From contig OW388289.1 of assembly GCA_936450465.1 (NCBI GenBank), positions 77,550,593 through 77,614,592 of the forward strand: a stretch of DNA of 64,000 nt. The letters run 5' to 3'. The notes beneath the pieces are model-generated. The model was not told where the DNA came from, did not search any database, and saw nothing but the letters and a program-made list of their open reading frames with translations. The DNA is from Gibbula magus (taxonomy: Eukaryota; Mollusca; Gastropoda; Trochida; Trochidae). Position 1 is the first letter of the stretch, and every line of letters starts with the position of its first letter. A program made the position numbers and the translations under genes. This document shows, piece by piece, positions 1-12,206 of this stretch.

Positions 1-481
1 CTTGTCAAACCAAAGTGCCCAATAAGCATGCAGAGATCAGAATCAAAGAGACACTCGACTTTTGTTCGAACGTAAGGATGTTTCTTATTGATTTATCAGT
101 TCTTTAAGATTCCATGTGAGATGGGGAACAAATTTAATCTGGTATGTTTGGAACTACATGTATAAGATGGCCATAGCACTGTGTTGATGTCTCTTTCATA
201 TTTCTAAAATTCATTCAGCCTTTAAATATGAGTACCTTACTAAATCATTTTTCTCACTAATACCCGCTTGGTCTCATCGTATTGTATTAAAGAGAACAAT
301 ACACCGGTCGAAATGAGCACTTACATTTCATGAACACCGTTACAAATTGAAACATATATGTACAATGCAGATATGTATGTGGATACTTAATATATATAAT
401 CTCACCCTCTTGTCTTCTGATATCAACTAGAAACCGCAAAAACCGATCTAGAGCAGCCTCGTTAGTTATCATGTGTACAAT

Positions 482-515
482 GAACTCGTGACCTTGACCT
501 TTGACCTTCAAGGTC
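482..515. repeat. Isolated GGTCA-rich repeat fragment
   Basis: CGTGACCTTGACCTTTGACC followed by TTCAAGGTCACAC is a close relative, in reverse orientation, of the 42826-43750 repeat. It contains three to four AGGTCA half-sites in about 30 bases. It lies within an unrecognised minus-strand frame (287-592) that is probably not a gene. Confidence 0.6.
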
Positions 516-592
516 ACACAATCAATGATTAATTTCCATTGTTCATAGCAGTCATGTAATGATTCAAACTGTACATAGTTAAAATAAGACAT

Positions 593-2000
593 ATCCGTAA
601 ATGCATGCTTAAACTGGTGACAGACAGAGTTTACTCAAGTTGGACAGTTTCAAACATAGGGAACAATGCATATGGTTCGAACATTATTCTTTAACCCTAA
701 AGAAATCATTAGTTAAAATAATAATGTACAACTGAGAGCATTTTGTGTCACAGACCTATCGAAAGATTATAGAAAAAAAGTCCTTTCGAAAAAGATCCTC
801 GGGAAACAAAGTATCGGAAAATGAGTCCTCGGGCGGGTAATTTGAGTACAGATTTCTCTGTTGGAGTGCCCCAGGGGTGATATAGCTGAGAGTGACGGAG
901 CGTTTATAAACCCTGGGTAACCGAGGATGGAGCACATCAGATAAATAATGAATTTAATATTGACATAATAGATATCAAAATATGTGGTGCAACTAATTTT
1001 GTAAAAAGGCAAACAATGCAATCTGTTTAAGGCACACTAAATCAAACCCTGTCCTTTCAAAATGCATATATTAAAAACAAAATACATATCATATTTACGG
1101 TTGGACATATTTCCACCGATTACACTATATAATGTTTTAAGTACCCTAAATTCCAAGTTGAAATTGTGACTGAAGTCAGTTTATAGGGTTTTTTTTTATT
1201 TTATCTTGAAGTTTTGAACGTTTCACATTAAGTCTAAGTTCTTTAAAAATAATTTAATGCATGAATATGTATATTTCAGTTTGAATTTGTCTTCTTGAAG
1301 TTTAATTTTATTTTGATTGAACACAGTTACTTCCGGTTGGTATACGTATCAACTTGGTAAACTGTTGTTTCAATTCGTTTTATACATTAATTACTATTAA
1401 CCTAACAATATATTTTTTCTAAGTTTGATACCTGTTGCTTCTTGTTAATCTAATTAAACAGTAATTATACTTTCTCAGTATAAGTGCATATCTATAATAT
1501 CTTTAAACAATAGTCATTTCATTATAGGTCAATGATACTTGTGTGTCAACTGTCAAGGAATAGACTTAGAGTGTGACACATGAGTAATGCCATGATGCAA
1601 TGTTGGAGATTTGACTGAATGTTCTGATATTTTATTTTTATTTTAATACTGAAAACATGAGGATGTTTTATATCTAGCCGCATAGCCACTTCATTACAGG
1701 CTAATGATGATTATGTCAAGCTGTTTGCCAACTGTCAAGGCATAGAATTAGAAAATGAGTTTGAGAGAGTAAACTAATGTCTGGAAATGTAATGTAATGT
1801 TATGTAATGTTGAAACTTAGACTGTAATGTTGGAAATTTGACTGAAAGTTCAAATATTTTAATTTTTGGTAATGAAAACATGAGGATGTTCAATTAGGAT
1901 TTGACTTGTTAATATATGTTGAAAATATAAATACAAATTTTAAATACCAGTAATCTTATCTGTTATCATCTTATTTTTAAAAAATAGTTGTGAATCGGGA
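593..2000. other. AT-rich non-coding stretch
   Basis: No coding frame, RNA or defined mobile element is recognised. Two weakly similar segments (about 1500-1660 and 1680-1900, both with TCATTA(T/C)AGG, CAACTGTCAAGG.ATAGA and AACATGAGGATGTT) suggest an old tandem duplication of about 190 bp. A mosaic of GTCC/CTCGGG motifs occurs at 780-850 and again near 3125-3235. Confidence 0.5.
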
Positions 2001-2160
2001 TACGTATTGTATCGTCACAATGGCATCGTGATGGTAATCGTCTCGCAGGTACCTTGGCAATACATTCGTGATATATCGTCTCGCCTCATAAATCTGGTAT
2101 CGGGATATATTGATATCGTCTCGCCACTTAGGTCACGATACACATACCTACCTACACCTC

Positions 2161-2162
<2 letters not shown>

Positions 2163-2199
<37 letters not shown>
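2163..2199 (+). repeat. 37-base homopolymer C tract
   Basis: An uninterrupted run of C. Tracts of this length are slippage-prone and often mis-sized by sequencing, so the true length is uncertain. It is preceded by degenerate TATCGTCTCGCC-type repeats (1995-2130). Two polyproline frames over it (2007-2258 and 2110-2355) are artefacts. Confidence 0.95.
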
Positions 2200-2200
<1 letters not shown>

Positions 2201-2309
2201 TATCGCCTACACTAAATGCAGTGTGTCACTTCCTCACCCCTGTTGTGTTGTATGGTAAGACCACTAAGCCATTAATCTTTTTAAGAACTCTTCAAAACTG
2301 TACTGTATT

Positions 2310-2603
2310 TTATACCTGCTTTTGCAAATTTAAACGGTTTGAAATGCTCATATAACGTCCTAAAACATGTTGCGCAATATGGTAGTTACGCCTCAATGCT
2401 TTACACTTATTGTTAAACCAAGGTTCATGCCTTTTACACGTTTTGATTGATTTAACTTTATCAGTACCAAATGTCTTCTTAGCAGCACTTACAAACATAT
2501 TTGGCAAATCATTACACTCAGATGTAATACACGAAACAATATTAACAATATATAATAACATTTGACTTTTTCCATACATGCACACAACCTGTTTACAATA
2601 CAT
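2310..2603 (-). pseudogene. LINE retrotransposon ORF2 fragment (endonuclease-RT linker)
   Basis: The 97-aa minus-strand frame contains KRHEPWFNNKCKALRRNYH, which resembles the PWF/W-N-EC-K-R-Y segment between the endonuclease and reverse-transcriptase domains of Jockey/CR1-like LINEs. Upstream residues (CNDLPNMFVSAAKKTFG) also fit that linker. The likely continuation after VLGRY shifts frame, and neither a complete endonuclease nor RT motifs are visible nearby, so this is a short decayed piece. The family is inferred from motif shape only. Confidence 0.55.
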
Positions 2604-2619
2604 ATATCAATATTATTTA

Positions 2620-5600
2620 CAAATTCAAATTACGTTGTCATCATTGCGTAAATCAAAGTGAAATTAAATCATTACATCGTTAGTGATCATGCTGTGAAAG
2701 AACAAACTATTTATAAAGCAAGTGCATATGCTATGAAAATACCTTGTCATTGCGAAAAGTGTCAAAAGTGAAATTAAGGTAATTTGTTTTTTAGTTATGC
2801 TGTCCTTGTTATATCTTGTTGGAAGAGTTCTTTATTTTCTTAAGGGATCAGGATGCCAGTGTGATATTCTCTCATCCATAAAATTGTTTTGATAGTGGTG
2901 TAGGCAATATGGGGTGTAGGCGATACGAGGACAGACCGCCTAATTACGCCTATATTATATATTACGCCTTCAGTGCAAAATAATACAATATTCATTCACC
3001 AATACTCAGAAAAAGCTCAACAAACAAAACATTTCAACATAGTTATATTACAGTCATTACACATTTTTGTCTGGATATGATCTGTATATTTTTTCTTCAG
3101 ATATAACTTCTAAAATTACAAATAGGACGTTCTTTCCGGAGGACTTTTTCCTAGGCAAATTTAGTATTCTTCCTCCGGGACCTTGTTCCGGGACTTTTTT
3201 CCGAGGGCTTTTTTCCGAAAACCACTTAAAAAACTGTATCCGCCCCTGTTGAGGAATGGATTATCAGTAAATATACAGTTTGAAGTACGTATCATGCAAA
3301 AATGCATAGTACGTTATGCACAACCTTGTTGATTTGTGGAGATCTATGGTACATCCTATGCACGGGACTATTCAGGGTTCCATGTGTCATTCAATCAGGT
3401 TAAGATTTGTTTATATTTTGCAATTATTCCTAGACGACGAATTAGATATTCCATTCTGTGATAGATCTGTGATGATCCAGGTGTACTTAACTTTAAACAA
3501 CAGTAAAAGAAAAACACCTATTTCATTAAAAAGTAACAAACGACGAATCGATTGGGTAAATAATTACAACATTTTTCAAACATAAGTACCAGCTGAGCCA
3601 TTTGCCAGCCCAGGCTTTTGGTGAAAAAACATCGTTACAAATTATATAAGCATCACTTAAAGTCTCCGTTACAACATTGATTACTCGGTCCATTAGATCG
3701 CGCAATAATTACAACATTCTAATAGAAGTTGATCTTTTATAACTTATTTTTTAGAACAATGTAATGGCTTTAAAGTGGCATATGCTTTGTGTGGCATTAT
3801 GATGACAAGATTCTGAAGCATAATTTAAATGTGATATTTAATGTTGACATCGTAGTATTGTCGTCATTGTAGATTGCGTATGCTTTCTTTTCATTTGTTT
3901 CCGGTAAACATACTTCTGCGTACAATCCAGCATTTTTACCTGTGGAAAAGTTTAACATATATTTTTAGTTATCAATTTAACTAATTATACAGTTACATGT
4001 CACACAGGGCCAACACCCTTGAAGATCCTAATCGCAGAGATACAAAAGAAATGCTGCGGAAATTATCTTGTGAGCCCAAGTTTCCTTTTGATACTTCCTT
4101 TAATGCGACATTAATAACCCAATTTCCGGAGTTAATCAGACAGTTCTCCATATAATCAGTTTATCGCGTTTTATTTTGTCAAAGAGTTTTTGTTTTCCCA
4201 ATTAAACATTTAAAAAGGATGTGTTGTTTAAAACTTCTGAATGTCTTGGATCCTTCTTACATTTTGGTAAGTTTTGCTTTATGTAATTATGTTAATGTTT
4301 TTTGCTTATTTTCTTCAAAAGCTATGTCAAGCTATACATTTACAAAACTTAGTAGAGAGAGAGAGAGGGAGAGTACTAAAAAAATCTTGTACTCAAATAA
4401 TTTCGGTATTTCATAACTGTGTCGATAAATTAGTTATGGGGCAACGGTGAAAGATTTTACAGTCATAATCAGAATCAGTTTCATATATATTGGGATTCGA
4501 TGAATGAGGGCACACCACATCTGTCAAGTGACATGAATAAATCATGTTGTTTACAAAAGGTTACATTAACGTTAGAAATACAGTTCATAAATGCATATAA
4601 TAATACATGCTTTATGCACCAGTTTGTGTACTTATCTATCGTTTATATGATATTGTATAATAATATATATCATATAATTATAATATTTAGTTGTATTCAA
4701 TTTAATTTGACAACAACACCAACAACACACACATATGGAGTGACCAATCGTAACCATCCTAGCACTGGTGTGTGGGCCTTCATTATAAAGTGCTCTTCAT
4801 CAGTTTCATGTCTCTTTATAGACATGAAATAAAGATTGGTTACAACTATTGGTGAGAGGAATTCTCCCTATAACCTCCTTCTAATCAGTGAGCCCGCTAA
4901 TGGAAGAGAGGTTGTGTTTGTAAAGACACCATCAGGCATTCATTTATCTGTTAATATCGCACTGTCTCGTAATGTACTGCCTTCGCAATATAAAGAGTTC
5001 AGTTAGTATGTGTACTCAAACGTCTAAGTGTTTGTGGATTTCACTTAATTCCACTAGTCTCCCCGTTCCACTGAACTACTTTGTCTGGTTATAAATGATT
5101 TAGCAGTAAAAAGTTTCATTTTCTCGTTCATCACATAATCAAAGGTCTTGGCATGCCTCTCAAGGGTATGTTCTTTCATGTGAATATGGAGTTTTATGTA
5201 TGCTTTCCGATAATTTTTATCTTTTGTTTCTACATAATTTAAGCTCTGGTTAGAATTTGTTTTTTCAGGCCCTAGGAACATGATAAAATCTTGTTTTTAT
5301 TTTTGGTCAAAATTTGCTATTTGCATTAAATGATAATATTATTGAATAACATTAATGTTCACCCGATTTTGGTTTTACCCTGATTTTTTAAATAATGGAA
5401 TACAATTGTGCTAAGTAGAAAGTTGTGTTTAAATACGCTTCATGATCCCGGGGACAGATTGACATTTATAAGGAGGGCACCAATTGTTAACTAAGTGAAT
5501 AAAATGTACTGTTGCTTTTCATATTTTTATTGGATGCTATCTACAGTATAGCTATCAGCATGGCAATACATTTCATGACATTCACGAAATATCTTTAATT

Positions 5601-6600
5601 TGTCTATCGTCATGCTTGGACGTGTTAATCTATATACTTATATTCTCTAACCCAGTTTCATGTCGTTACTGGTACGGTTATTTTCTCTAATAGTATGAAG
5701 AAAATGATTGGATCTAATTTCGACCGTCTCTGCTGAAGCAACAATTTGCCTAAGTTCCCTTGTGCATTAGGGTAACCTTGGTAATGACACAGATTACATA
5801 ATCATGTTAACGTCATAATATCTGGGTGGTAGGACATGTGAATAGGACACTGTATGTGTTACCTACATGTAGAACTTATGATATTATGCTCGCAGAGTAG
5901 ATGTCATTACCTTGTAGATCATCGCTGTTGAGCACTCTTCGTATTTGACATAGCTAAGTCACTTTTCCGGTTAATTGAAACACTCAAGGGAGAAATTACT
6001 TTGCTTCTTTCAATGACTGGTGCTCTACTTAAATACTTAACAAATCGAGTCTGGAGTCTTGTACTGCCTTTCAACACATAAATGTATGTCCCAAAGCAGA
6101 CATTATAGGTTTTCTCCCCACTCTTCCCTCATCAATGTTCACAAACTGACTCCACAGGTAATGTTTCATGTGTACAATTTAACTTTCCGATTGAAGGCAG
6201 TCAGCGACCTGTCAGATCACTAGTCTGAAACAGGTACTTTAACTACGATTTACTTCCGAGTTCCAGCCACATCCCGATGTTTGGAAATATCGCGTTCCTG
6301 GTTCGTATTTGCACGGTAATGTGAACGTTCTAATAAGTATTGATGACCCTTGTCCACTAAGATACCGGATTGTCTCTAAACGATGATGCGACATGCTCAT
6401 AGAGTTTTACCAATACACCAGAAGTATCGATACATGAGGGTTGACTGTGTACCCCATAATTCAATACTTCGTTACTTTACATTTAATAAAATGTATGCCG
6501 ATTGACGTGACTTCATAATGGCATAACTATGACGTCACAATATTAGCTCATTTAAGTGTGACCCATTTATCGACGAGTTCTTGGACATTAAGTGGGATTT
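2620..6600. other. AT-rich non-coding stretch with short repeats
   Basis: It contains a short GA tract (4353-4373), the 4804-4829 hairpin and GGACTTTTTTCC-type degenerate repeats at 3125-3235. Short frames (for example 3316-3585, 4500-4832, 5054-5281) show no domain, splice context or conservation. TGACGTCA occurs near 6530. Confidence 0.5.
4804..4829. repeat. 10-bp stem hairpin overlapping an AATAAA signal
   Basis: TTTCATGTCT, loop CTTTAT, AGACATGAAA, followed at once by TAAAGATTGG. Outer imperfect arms (ACCAATCGTAACCA and TGGTTACAACTATTGG) extend the pairing. This could be a small fold-back repeat; no gene is recognised nearby. Confidence 0.5.
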
Positions 6601-6623
6601 AAATCAGTGAGTAATAAATAAAA

Positions 6624-6757
6624 TACTACTATGTTCCGTTTAATGACATATTCATGGAACTCGTGAATGATATCGGTATCCAACTCGCTTTCGCTCGTCA
6701 AATACCAAACCATCACTCGTTTCATGAATATGTTGTTAAACGGGATGTCGTTTAGTA
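6624..6757. repeat. Fold-back palindrome (same family as 36568-36695)
   Basis: The left arm begins TACTACTATGTTCCGTTTAA and the right arm ends with its imperfect complement TTAAACGGGATGTCGTTTAG. The centre is a short loop around CTCGCTTTCGCTCG. Matching arms are about 55 bp. The sequence family is shared with 36568-36695. A TGACGTCA site lies about 100 bp upstream (near 6529). Confidence 0.8.
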
Positions 6758-6894
6758 TTCTCTATTTATTAAACGACCAGAAAAGACATCTCCATAGAAA
6801 ACGCTTATCCCTAATTGACGAAAAGTGTTTGACGTATAACGTGACACTTTGTGTGTGGCAGGAAGATATCATGCGATATTGAGACTTAATATAT

Positions 6895-7010
6895 CAAGAC
6901 GGTTGACCATTCCAACATTGTACCATATTCAAAACTCGACTCTCAATGTTTGGGTATTGCTACATCACTTAGATCATTTGAACTACCATCGAGTGGCCAT
7001 TTTATGTGAA
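6895..7010 (+). repeat. Dispersed repeat shared with 14345-14480
   Basis: GGTTGACCATTCCAACATTG through TTGAACTACCATCGAGTGGC matches GGTTGACCATTCCATCATCG through TTGAACTACCATCGAGCGAC at 14345-14480. The two are not at equivalent array positions, so this is a dispersed element of unknown class. Confidence 0.7.
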
Positions 7011-8062
7011 CACCTTAAGATATCCCCTAGATAGGAAAGGTTTAATTCATCGAAAAACATTTTCAGCTACTTCTTCAAACCTATATATCAATCAGATTTG
7101 TATGAACATTGAACATACATGTGTTGTAACCTAAAGATATTCGTAATATGAGTATTTATCTAAAACACGTAATGCAACTTTCTAGAGAATTCATGAAAGT
7201 TTGAACGGAATAACACGTTTAACAATCGAGAGAAGAGTGTTATCAGTTTATATTATTGTAATTATTGTAATGTGTTTGACAGCACAGATCATCTATTACG
7301 TATATCGAGTACCTTTTCACGTTTCTCAATGCATGCCATTACAACAATTATATACTGGCTACTCTGGTCTGGATTTTGAGGTTTGGGATTATTCTGAACA
7401 CCTTTACATAATGCTTGATTGACAGACTGAATTGAATGACTTAACTGGCGAATGTAAAAATAACCAGAAACAAAGCAATGCTCTTAACTTCGAGACACAG
7501 AGGACTAGTTAATAAAGCTAATGACACAACTCCAATGACAGTGAAACAGTGGATGTAGTAACGTCAGATAAACTTTGATCAATCTCCTATCCCTTTGATC
7601 ATAAGAGTACGAGACAAATCGCCTTGAAGAAAAACAAATAATAAGAGAAACATTGTCATACATTTACATCTAGGTTGAGATATTCCTTAACTCGAACACA
7701 TATATGTTTTATCCTGAAAGATGAAGCTTTGTAAATGTAAATTCCATTTGGTTGTTAATCTCTACGAAGTACTCTGTCGTGTCTCCTTCACGTTTTAATG
7801 TGTCTCTTTCATTATAATTACTCCGACACTATTTGTTCAAATTTTACTTAGATGCATGTTTTCCACATTGAATTGCGATTGCATGTTGTCTTAGTGTTTA
7901 AACTTCTTTTCCTTGCATTATTGAATTATTATCAAAATTACAATCTCACAATTGGCTCTATAAGGACATACCAATTAAACCAAATCTGTCGCACAATATA
8001 CACGTTTCTATTTGAAGCTATGGTTAGAGTTATCCCCCTTTCTCACTAGAGGCGCTAGGGTC

Positions 8063-10845
8063 GTCCGCCATTGAGGTGCTGATTGCTGGCTTGTTTACAC
8101 TGTAGCGTACACGCCCACATTGTATGGAAATCACGAAAAGAGTTATATAAAACATGATTAAATGATCAAATTACCTTGCGCTGTTTGAGTGTATGAGAAA
8201 GCTGTCCAATTCCATTCATTTGAAGATTTTATTTATTGAAATAACGTATATTTCTTAATTTAAATCATGTCAAATTAGCCTACTGTACCAGAAATTCAAC
8301 ACTGAACATTTAAACAAAACTATTACAATGACATCCTGAAATAAATGTCAATATATTTATTAAAAAAAACTACCCTTTTATGAAGAAAGTAATTTTGAGC
8401 TTATTACAATTATTTATATGAAAGGAGAATACATCAATTAACCCTCTTGCTGCCCGGCCGTTGACGCTAAAAGATTTTGATAATCGCCCTGTATTTGCGA
8501 CACTTGTCGCATGACTTCCCGCATATTTACATTTTGTTACGCATATACAAATTATACATGGAATTAAAGATAATTATTTTCTCTTTAAGATTATGAAAAC
8601 AGAATAAATATACACAACTTTGTTCAGATGATATCAAAAGGAAGGCACCCGCAGTACTTTGAGATTTTTGGGGGAAAACCGCACTTTCTGTCTAATCACT
8701 TGCTGCATCTTTATTTTTCAGTGCGCATAAGAAATTAGGCCTATAGGCCTACATGGATCTGAAGACAACTGTTTATTATTTGCGATGAAGAAAAACGATA
8801 AAAAGTAACTTTAAATTCAAGAGTAATGAGTAATTATATGTCTCTCTTTGATTGCCTTTTTTGTTTTACGCTTTACGCTTTAAGCTTGACGAATATCCGA
8901 AACTAGACCTACGTTTCAAGAGCTTGCTTTGAATTACCTTCCATTTAAAATTTTGAATATAACCTACAGCTAGTGTCGGGGAATATAAGAGGAATAGGAT
9001 AGGATTTATAGGATTTGTTTATGATAGTTTCAACTAAATGCATGACAGAATATCGGATTCACATTGAAAGAGGATGGGTCAACCCCATCACAGTTCTTTT
9101 TAATATGGATATTTGTTTTAGAATGTTTGTTCATAAGTCAATGAGATTTGTTTCTGGGAATATTTAACGCCATGTATCGTAGTTGTCACGAATTAAACGA
9201 TGTCTTAAAATTAATTAATTCTACTATTGTTTTAAAACGGTAAAGATTTATGTTTCTTAATATTGATAGAATGTTTTTCAATTTCAAATGATATGGAAAT
9301 TCTCTTACTTAAAAAAACTTTTTCCTACAAATCGTAAGTGAACGTAAAGCCACAACACAAAGAGCATTAAGAGCAATCTGAAGAATTAGTTCGAAATTAA
9401 TGTACAGACACCATCCCCGAGTTTTTACTTGTTACGTCCGAAATATATATCTGACATTTTAGCCAACATACCCGTACAACGTTATGACAAAGAGTTTATT
9501 TATAAAATAATTAACTTACATTAACTATAATATACAGAAACATGATATATGTAATTAGCCGATACCATGTCGCAATGAAAAGGCCTACTTTTTAAAGTAG
9601 CTTTATAACCTGTTAAATACGGAACATGCTTTAATAAATTTTACTAAAACATGTTTTATGTTGACAGTAAATGTAACTGGTTCGCCTGTCATTAAAAGGC
9701 AAAAACGGAGCATCGTATTCGTAATGAACGTCTACAGTCCAATAGTGAATATAACAATATTAATCAAGAATATCATTGAGATCAACTTTTCTTTTTCCTT
9801 ATTAAAGGATTTAACTCCAGGAGCAAGAGAAGCAATACATACTCCATACAATGCAAGATATATAATTTAAGAGTCCGACTGAAAAATAGTTACATCACGT
9901 CTACACAAACAACAAAAATAAATGTTTAATTTTTAAACATTATCTAATCATGTTTTATAGGGAAGAGAAATGGACGGTCAACCTTTTTAAAAGTTATTAT
10001 GTCCTGCAGCAATGATGCGTCAATAAATTAAAGTCAAAGAGAATGCACAATGTCGACATTTAAATAAAAAAAAATTGGAGAGGTATTCAGATAGGCTATT
10101 GCAGCTTGTTTACAAATCCACTTAGTGAACTAAATACACAATGTAAGTTTCAACCCAAACCATTTTGAAACAGCAATTTCTGTACCTTGTGCATATGTTT
10201 GAATAGACATTAAATTATAAGCATCCGTATGAATGAAATCGTGTTTAGGGCCTAGGCCTACTTCTTTACAATTTTACATGTATTTGCCAAATACATTTAA
10301 AATAGACTTTATTTGAGAGTAGTATTTTGTTTTCATTCTTTTGAAATTTCTCTTTCATTTGCTTTATCTGGGTAATTTAGTTCGTTGTTTCGACACATTT
10401 TTGTGCTTGGTTCAAACAAACATGTCATCGGGGAAACAAAATATTTCCTCTGACCATGGTGCTGTGTTTCACTGTTGGCAACTTATATATAACTATATTA
10501 TGTTATTATTCGGGAAAAAATCTTTTTATAAATGTTCATTAATAAATCTTGGCCTATATCCACAGTAATAATGCTTGTTGATATTTACGTAGAAACATAG
10601 GCCTATAAAACTTATTACGGCCAACATGGAACTAATCTTGTTTTTATAGCGCTCTTAGATTTAAAACAAACAAACTTAATTTCACTTTTAATGAACTAAA
10701 CACTTTTAGCACTTTTTAATATATAAAAGCAGGAAATCTTGTTTATTTATGCAATCTCTGACGGTCGGAGTAGGCGAGCGAGTGTGACGTTACCGCTTCA
10801 CACTCATGTCAGGCAAGCTGACGCTTCAGCACCTTAATGGCGGAC
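8063..10845. mobile_element. Possible 2.8-kb insertion bounded by inverted 20-mers
   Basis: GTCCGCCATTGAGGTGCTGA at 8063-8082 is matched by its complement at 10826-10845 (19 of 20). The segment lies wholly inside a stretch of copy A (about 7850-11800) missing from copies B and C. No transposase is visible and the frames inside (9658-9870, 10341-10568) are unrecognised and AT-rich. The true termini are not proved. Confidence 0.4.
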
Positions 10846-10847
10846 AG

Positions 10848-10870
10848 TCACGTGACACCAAGATGGCGGC
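10848..10870. promoter_or_regulatory. Palindromic E-box next to YY1-type motif
   Basis: TCACGTGAC (10848-10856) is followed by AAGATGGCGGC (10860-10870), matching E-box (USF/MITF class) and YY1 consensus sites. The surrounding 10760-10880 is unusually GC-rich for this window. An ATG inside the YY1-like motif opens a 27-codon frame (MAAPMTLAIETSIV onward) that ends without a recognisable domain. It may be a promoter or the end of a mobile element, since it sits at the edge of the possible 2.8-kb insertion. Confidence 0.35.
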
Positions 10871-11103
10871 GCCAATGACTTTGGCAATAGAAACGTCTAT
10901 AGTCATGTTCCCTGAATGTGTCTTGTGTGGACTAGACTATGAATGAATTACATTTTGCGGTTTCGTTGGAAACATGATATATATCAATTTCCAAATAATC
11001 ACTGAACGTTTATCTAATTATTTAATTTTTTTTATAATCTAGAGGGTGGATTTAAGTTAAGCATTCCGTTTGTTATACTACAATACTTTGGACGCAATAA
11101 AGG

Positions 11104-11108
<5 letters not shown>

Positions 11109-11152
<44 letters not shown>
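11109..11152. repeat. (TA)22 microsatellite
   Basis: An uninterrupted TA run of 44 bases, prone to cruciform formation and length polymorphism. The minus-strand frame at 11032-11343 runs through it (IYIYIY) and is not a gene. Confidence 0.95.
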
Positions 11153-11157
<5 letters not shown>

Positions 11158-11945
11158 TAGGTGACGCAACTCTTTGATTGATTGTTTGCAATCTAAATAA
11201 ATTAAGATCGATTGTCCTATATCATGGATATATAAACTAATATACCTGTTTATTTTTAGATTATTTAGATTGTTTTGTTTGCTACCATTGTAATTGTGTT
11301 TTGGAGCTTTTGATAACATTATAACTTGATGCTCATCTCCCACTCTTAATTATCTGCAGTGAAATGCTAATCCTAAGGAATATACATTGAAATGCCTTTA
11401 TTAAATGGACGAGCAAAACACGTACATTTAAATGGAAGTTTAATCCACGAGTAATAAAATCACTGAAACATAAATACTTCATACCTTTAAAAGCCAAATA
11501 ACTTATAATCTTTGAAAACATTATTTGTTCATATTTAAAAGTTTCTGATAAACATGCCTTCAAGTTAACTCGTGTTGGAGCGTCGTCAGTTAGGCGTGAC
11601 AAACTAAAATGTTAAACCTTGTGACCAAAACTGTTTTTAAAAAGTGATTTCAGCACCAGTGCGTGAGTGAACATACCAAATATACTTCTTTACAATATGT
11701 ATGCATATTAAGGATATTCATAATATATTGTTTTCTTTTTTTTTGTTAGCATAATTTAGTTTGCTTGTCAGATTATTGTATTTTCCGTAACCAATTTGAT
11801 ATTCAACTTATGTATTTACTGGTTAATGGTATCTGTGTAGATCTGTATGCGGAAGGATTGGTTCTCTGATATTCAACTTCTTTATTCAATCTATTATACG
11901 TTCCTGTACTGATCATTATTAGAAATGATTAATTTTCGGCATTTG

Positions 11946-12113
11946 TCACATGGCATTATAGTTTGCCATGTCTATTACTTCCATTGTGTGTTCAGCAAGG
12001 CGTTTATTTACACATTTCGGCATGTTATAGCCATTCCACCACTTTGCGTGATGATACGAAATAGATAAAGACCCAGAAACTGTTGTCCCCACAGTAAAGA
12101 GTGGGAAATTGCC
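11946..12113 (-). other. Block conserved in A, B and C with acceptor-like edge and partly shared frame
   Basis: In all three copies the minus strand has GTGACAG/GGCAATTT followed by a frame reading GNFPLFTVGTT (A) or GNFPVLTQGTT (C), then HHAKWWNGYNMPKC (A) or HHTKWWNVYNMPKC (C) and later VIDMANY or VIDMPNY. Copy A stops after 56 codons, C runs 86 codons to 59917, and B has a 2-base shift but recovers the frame (NMPKYANTHHAK). Substitutions are mixed silent and replacing, so selection is not evident. It may be a decaying exon or a neutral relic. Confidence 0.2.
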
Positions 12114-12206
12114 CTGTCACAAAATGTGATGATGCTTGACTGACACATGCAGTTGGCCTTCATTAATGTTCTGATCAGATGTTGAGACTTTGGTATCAAA
12201 GAGGTA

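Noticed and set aside
2007..2355. Two overlapping polyproline open frames
   Set aside because: Both owe their length to the 37-base C tract; no domain or splice context.
10861..10944. 27-codon frame starting in the AAGATGGCGGC motif
   Set aside because: Too short, no donor or domain; the ATG is inherent to the YY1-type motif.
11032..11343. 103-aa minus-strand frame with an IYIYIY run
   Set aside because: Created by the (TA)22 microsatellite; flanking residues are unrecognised.
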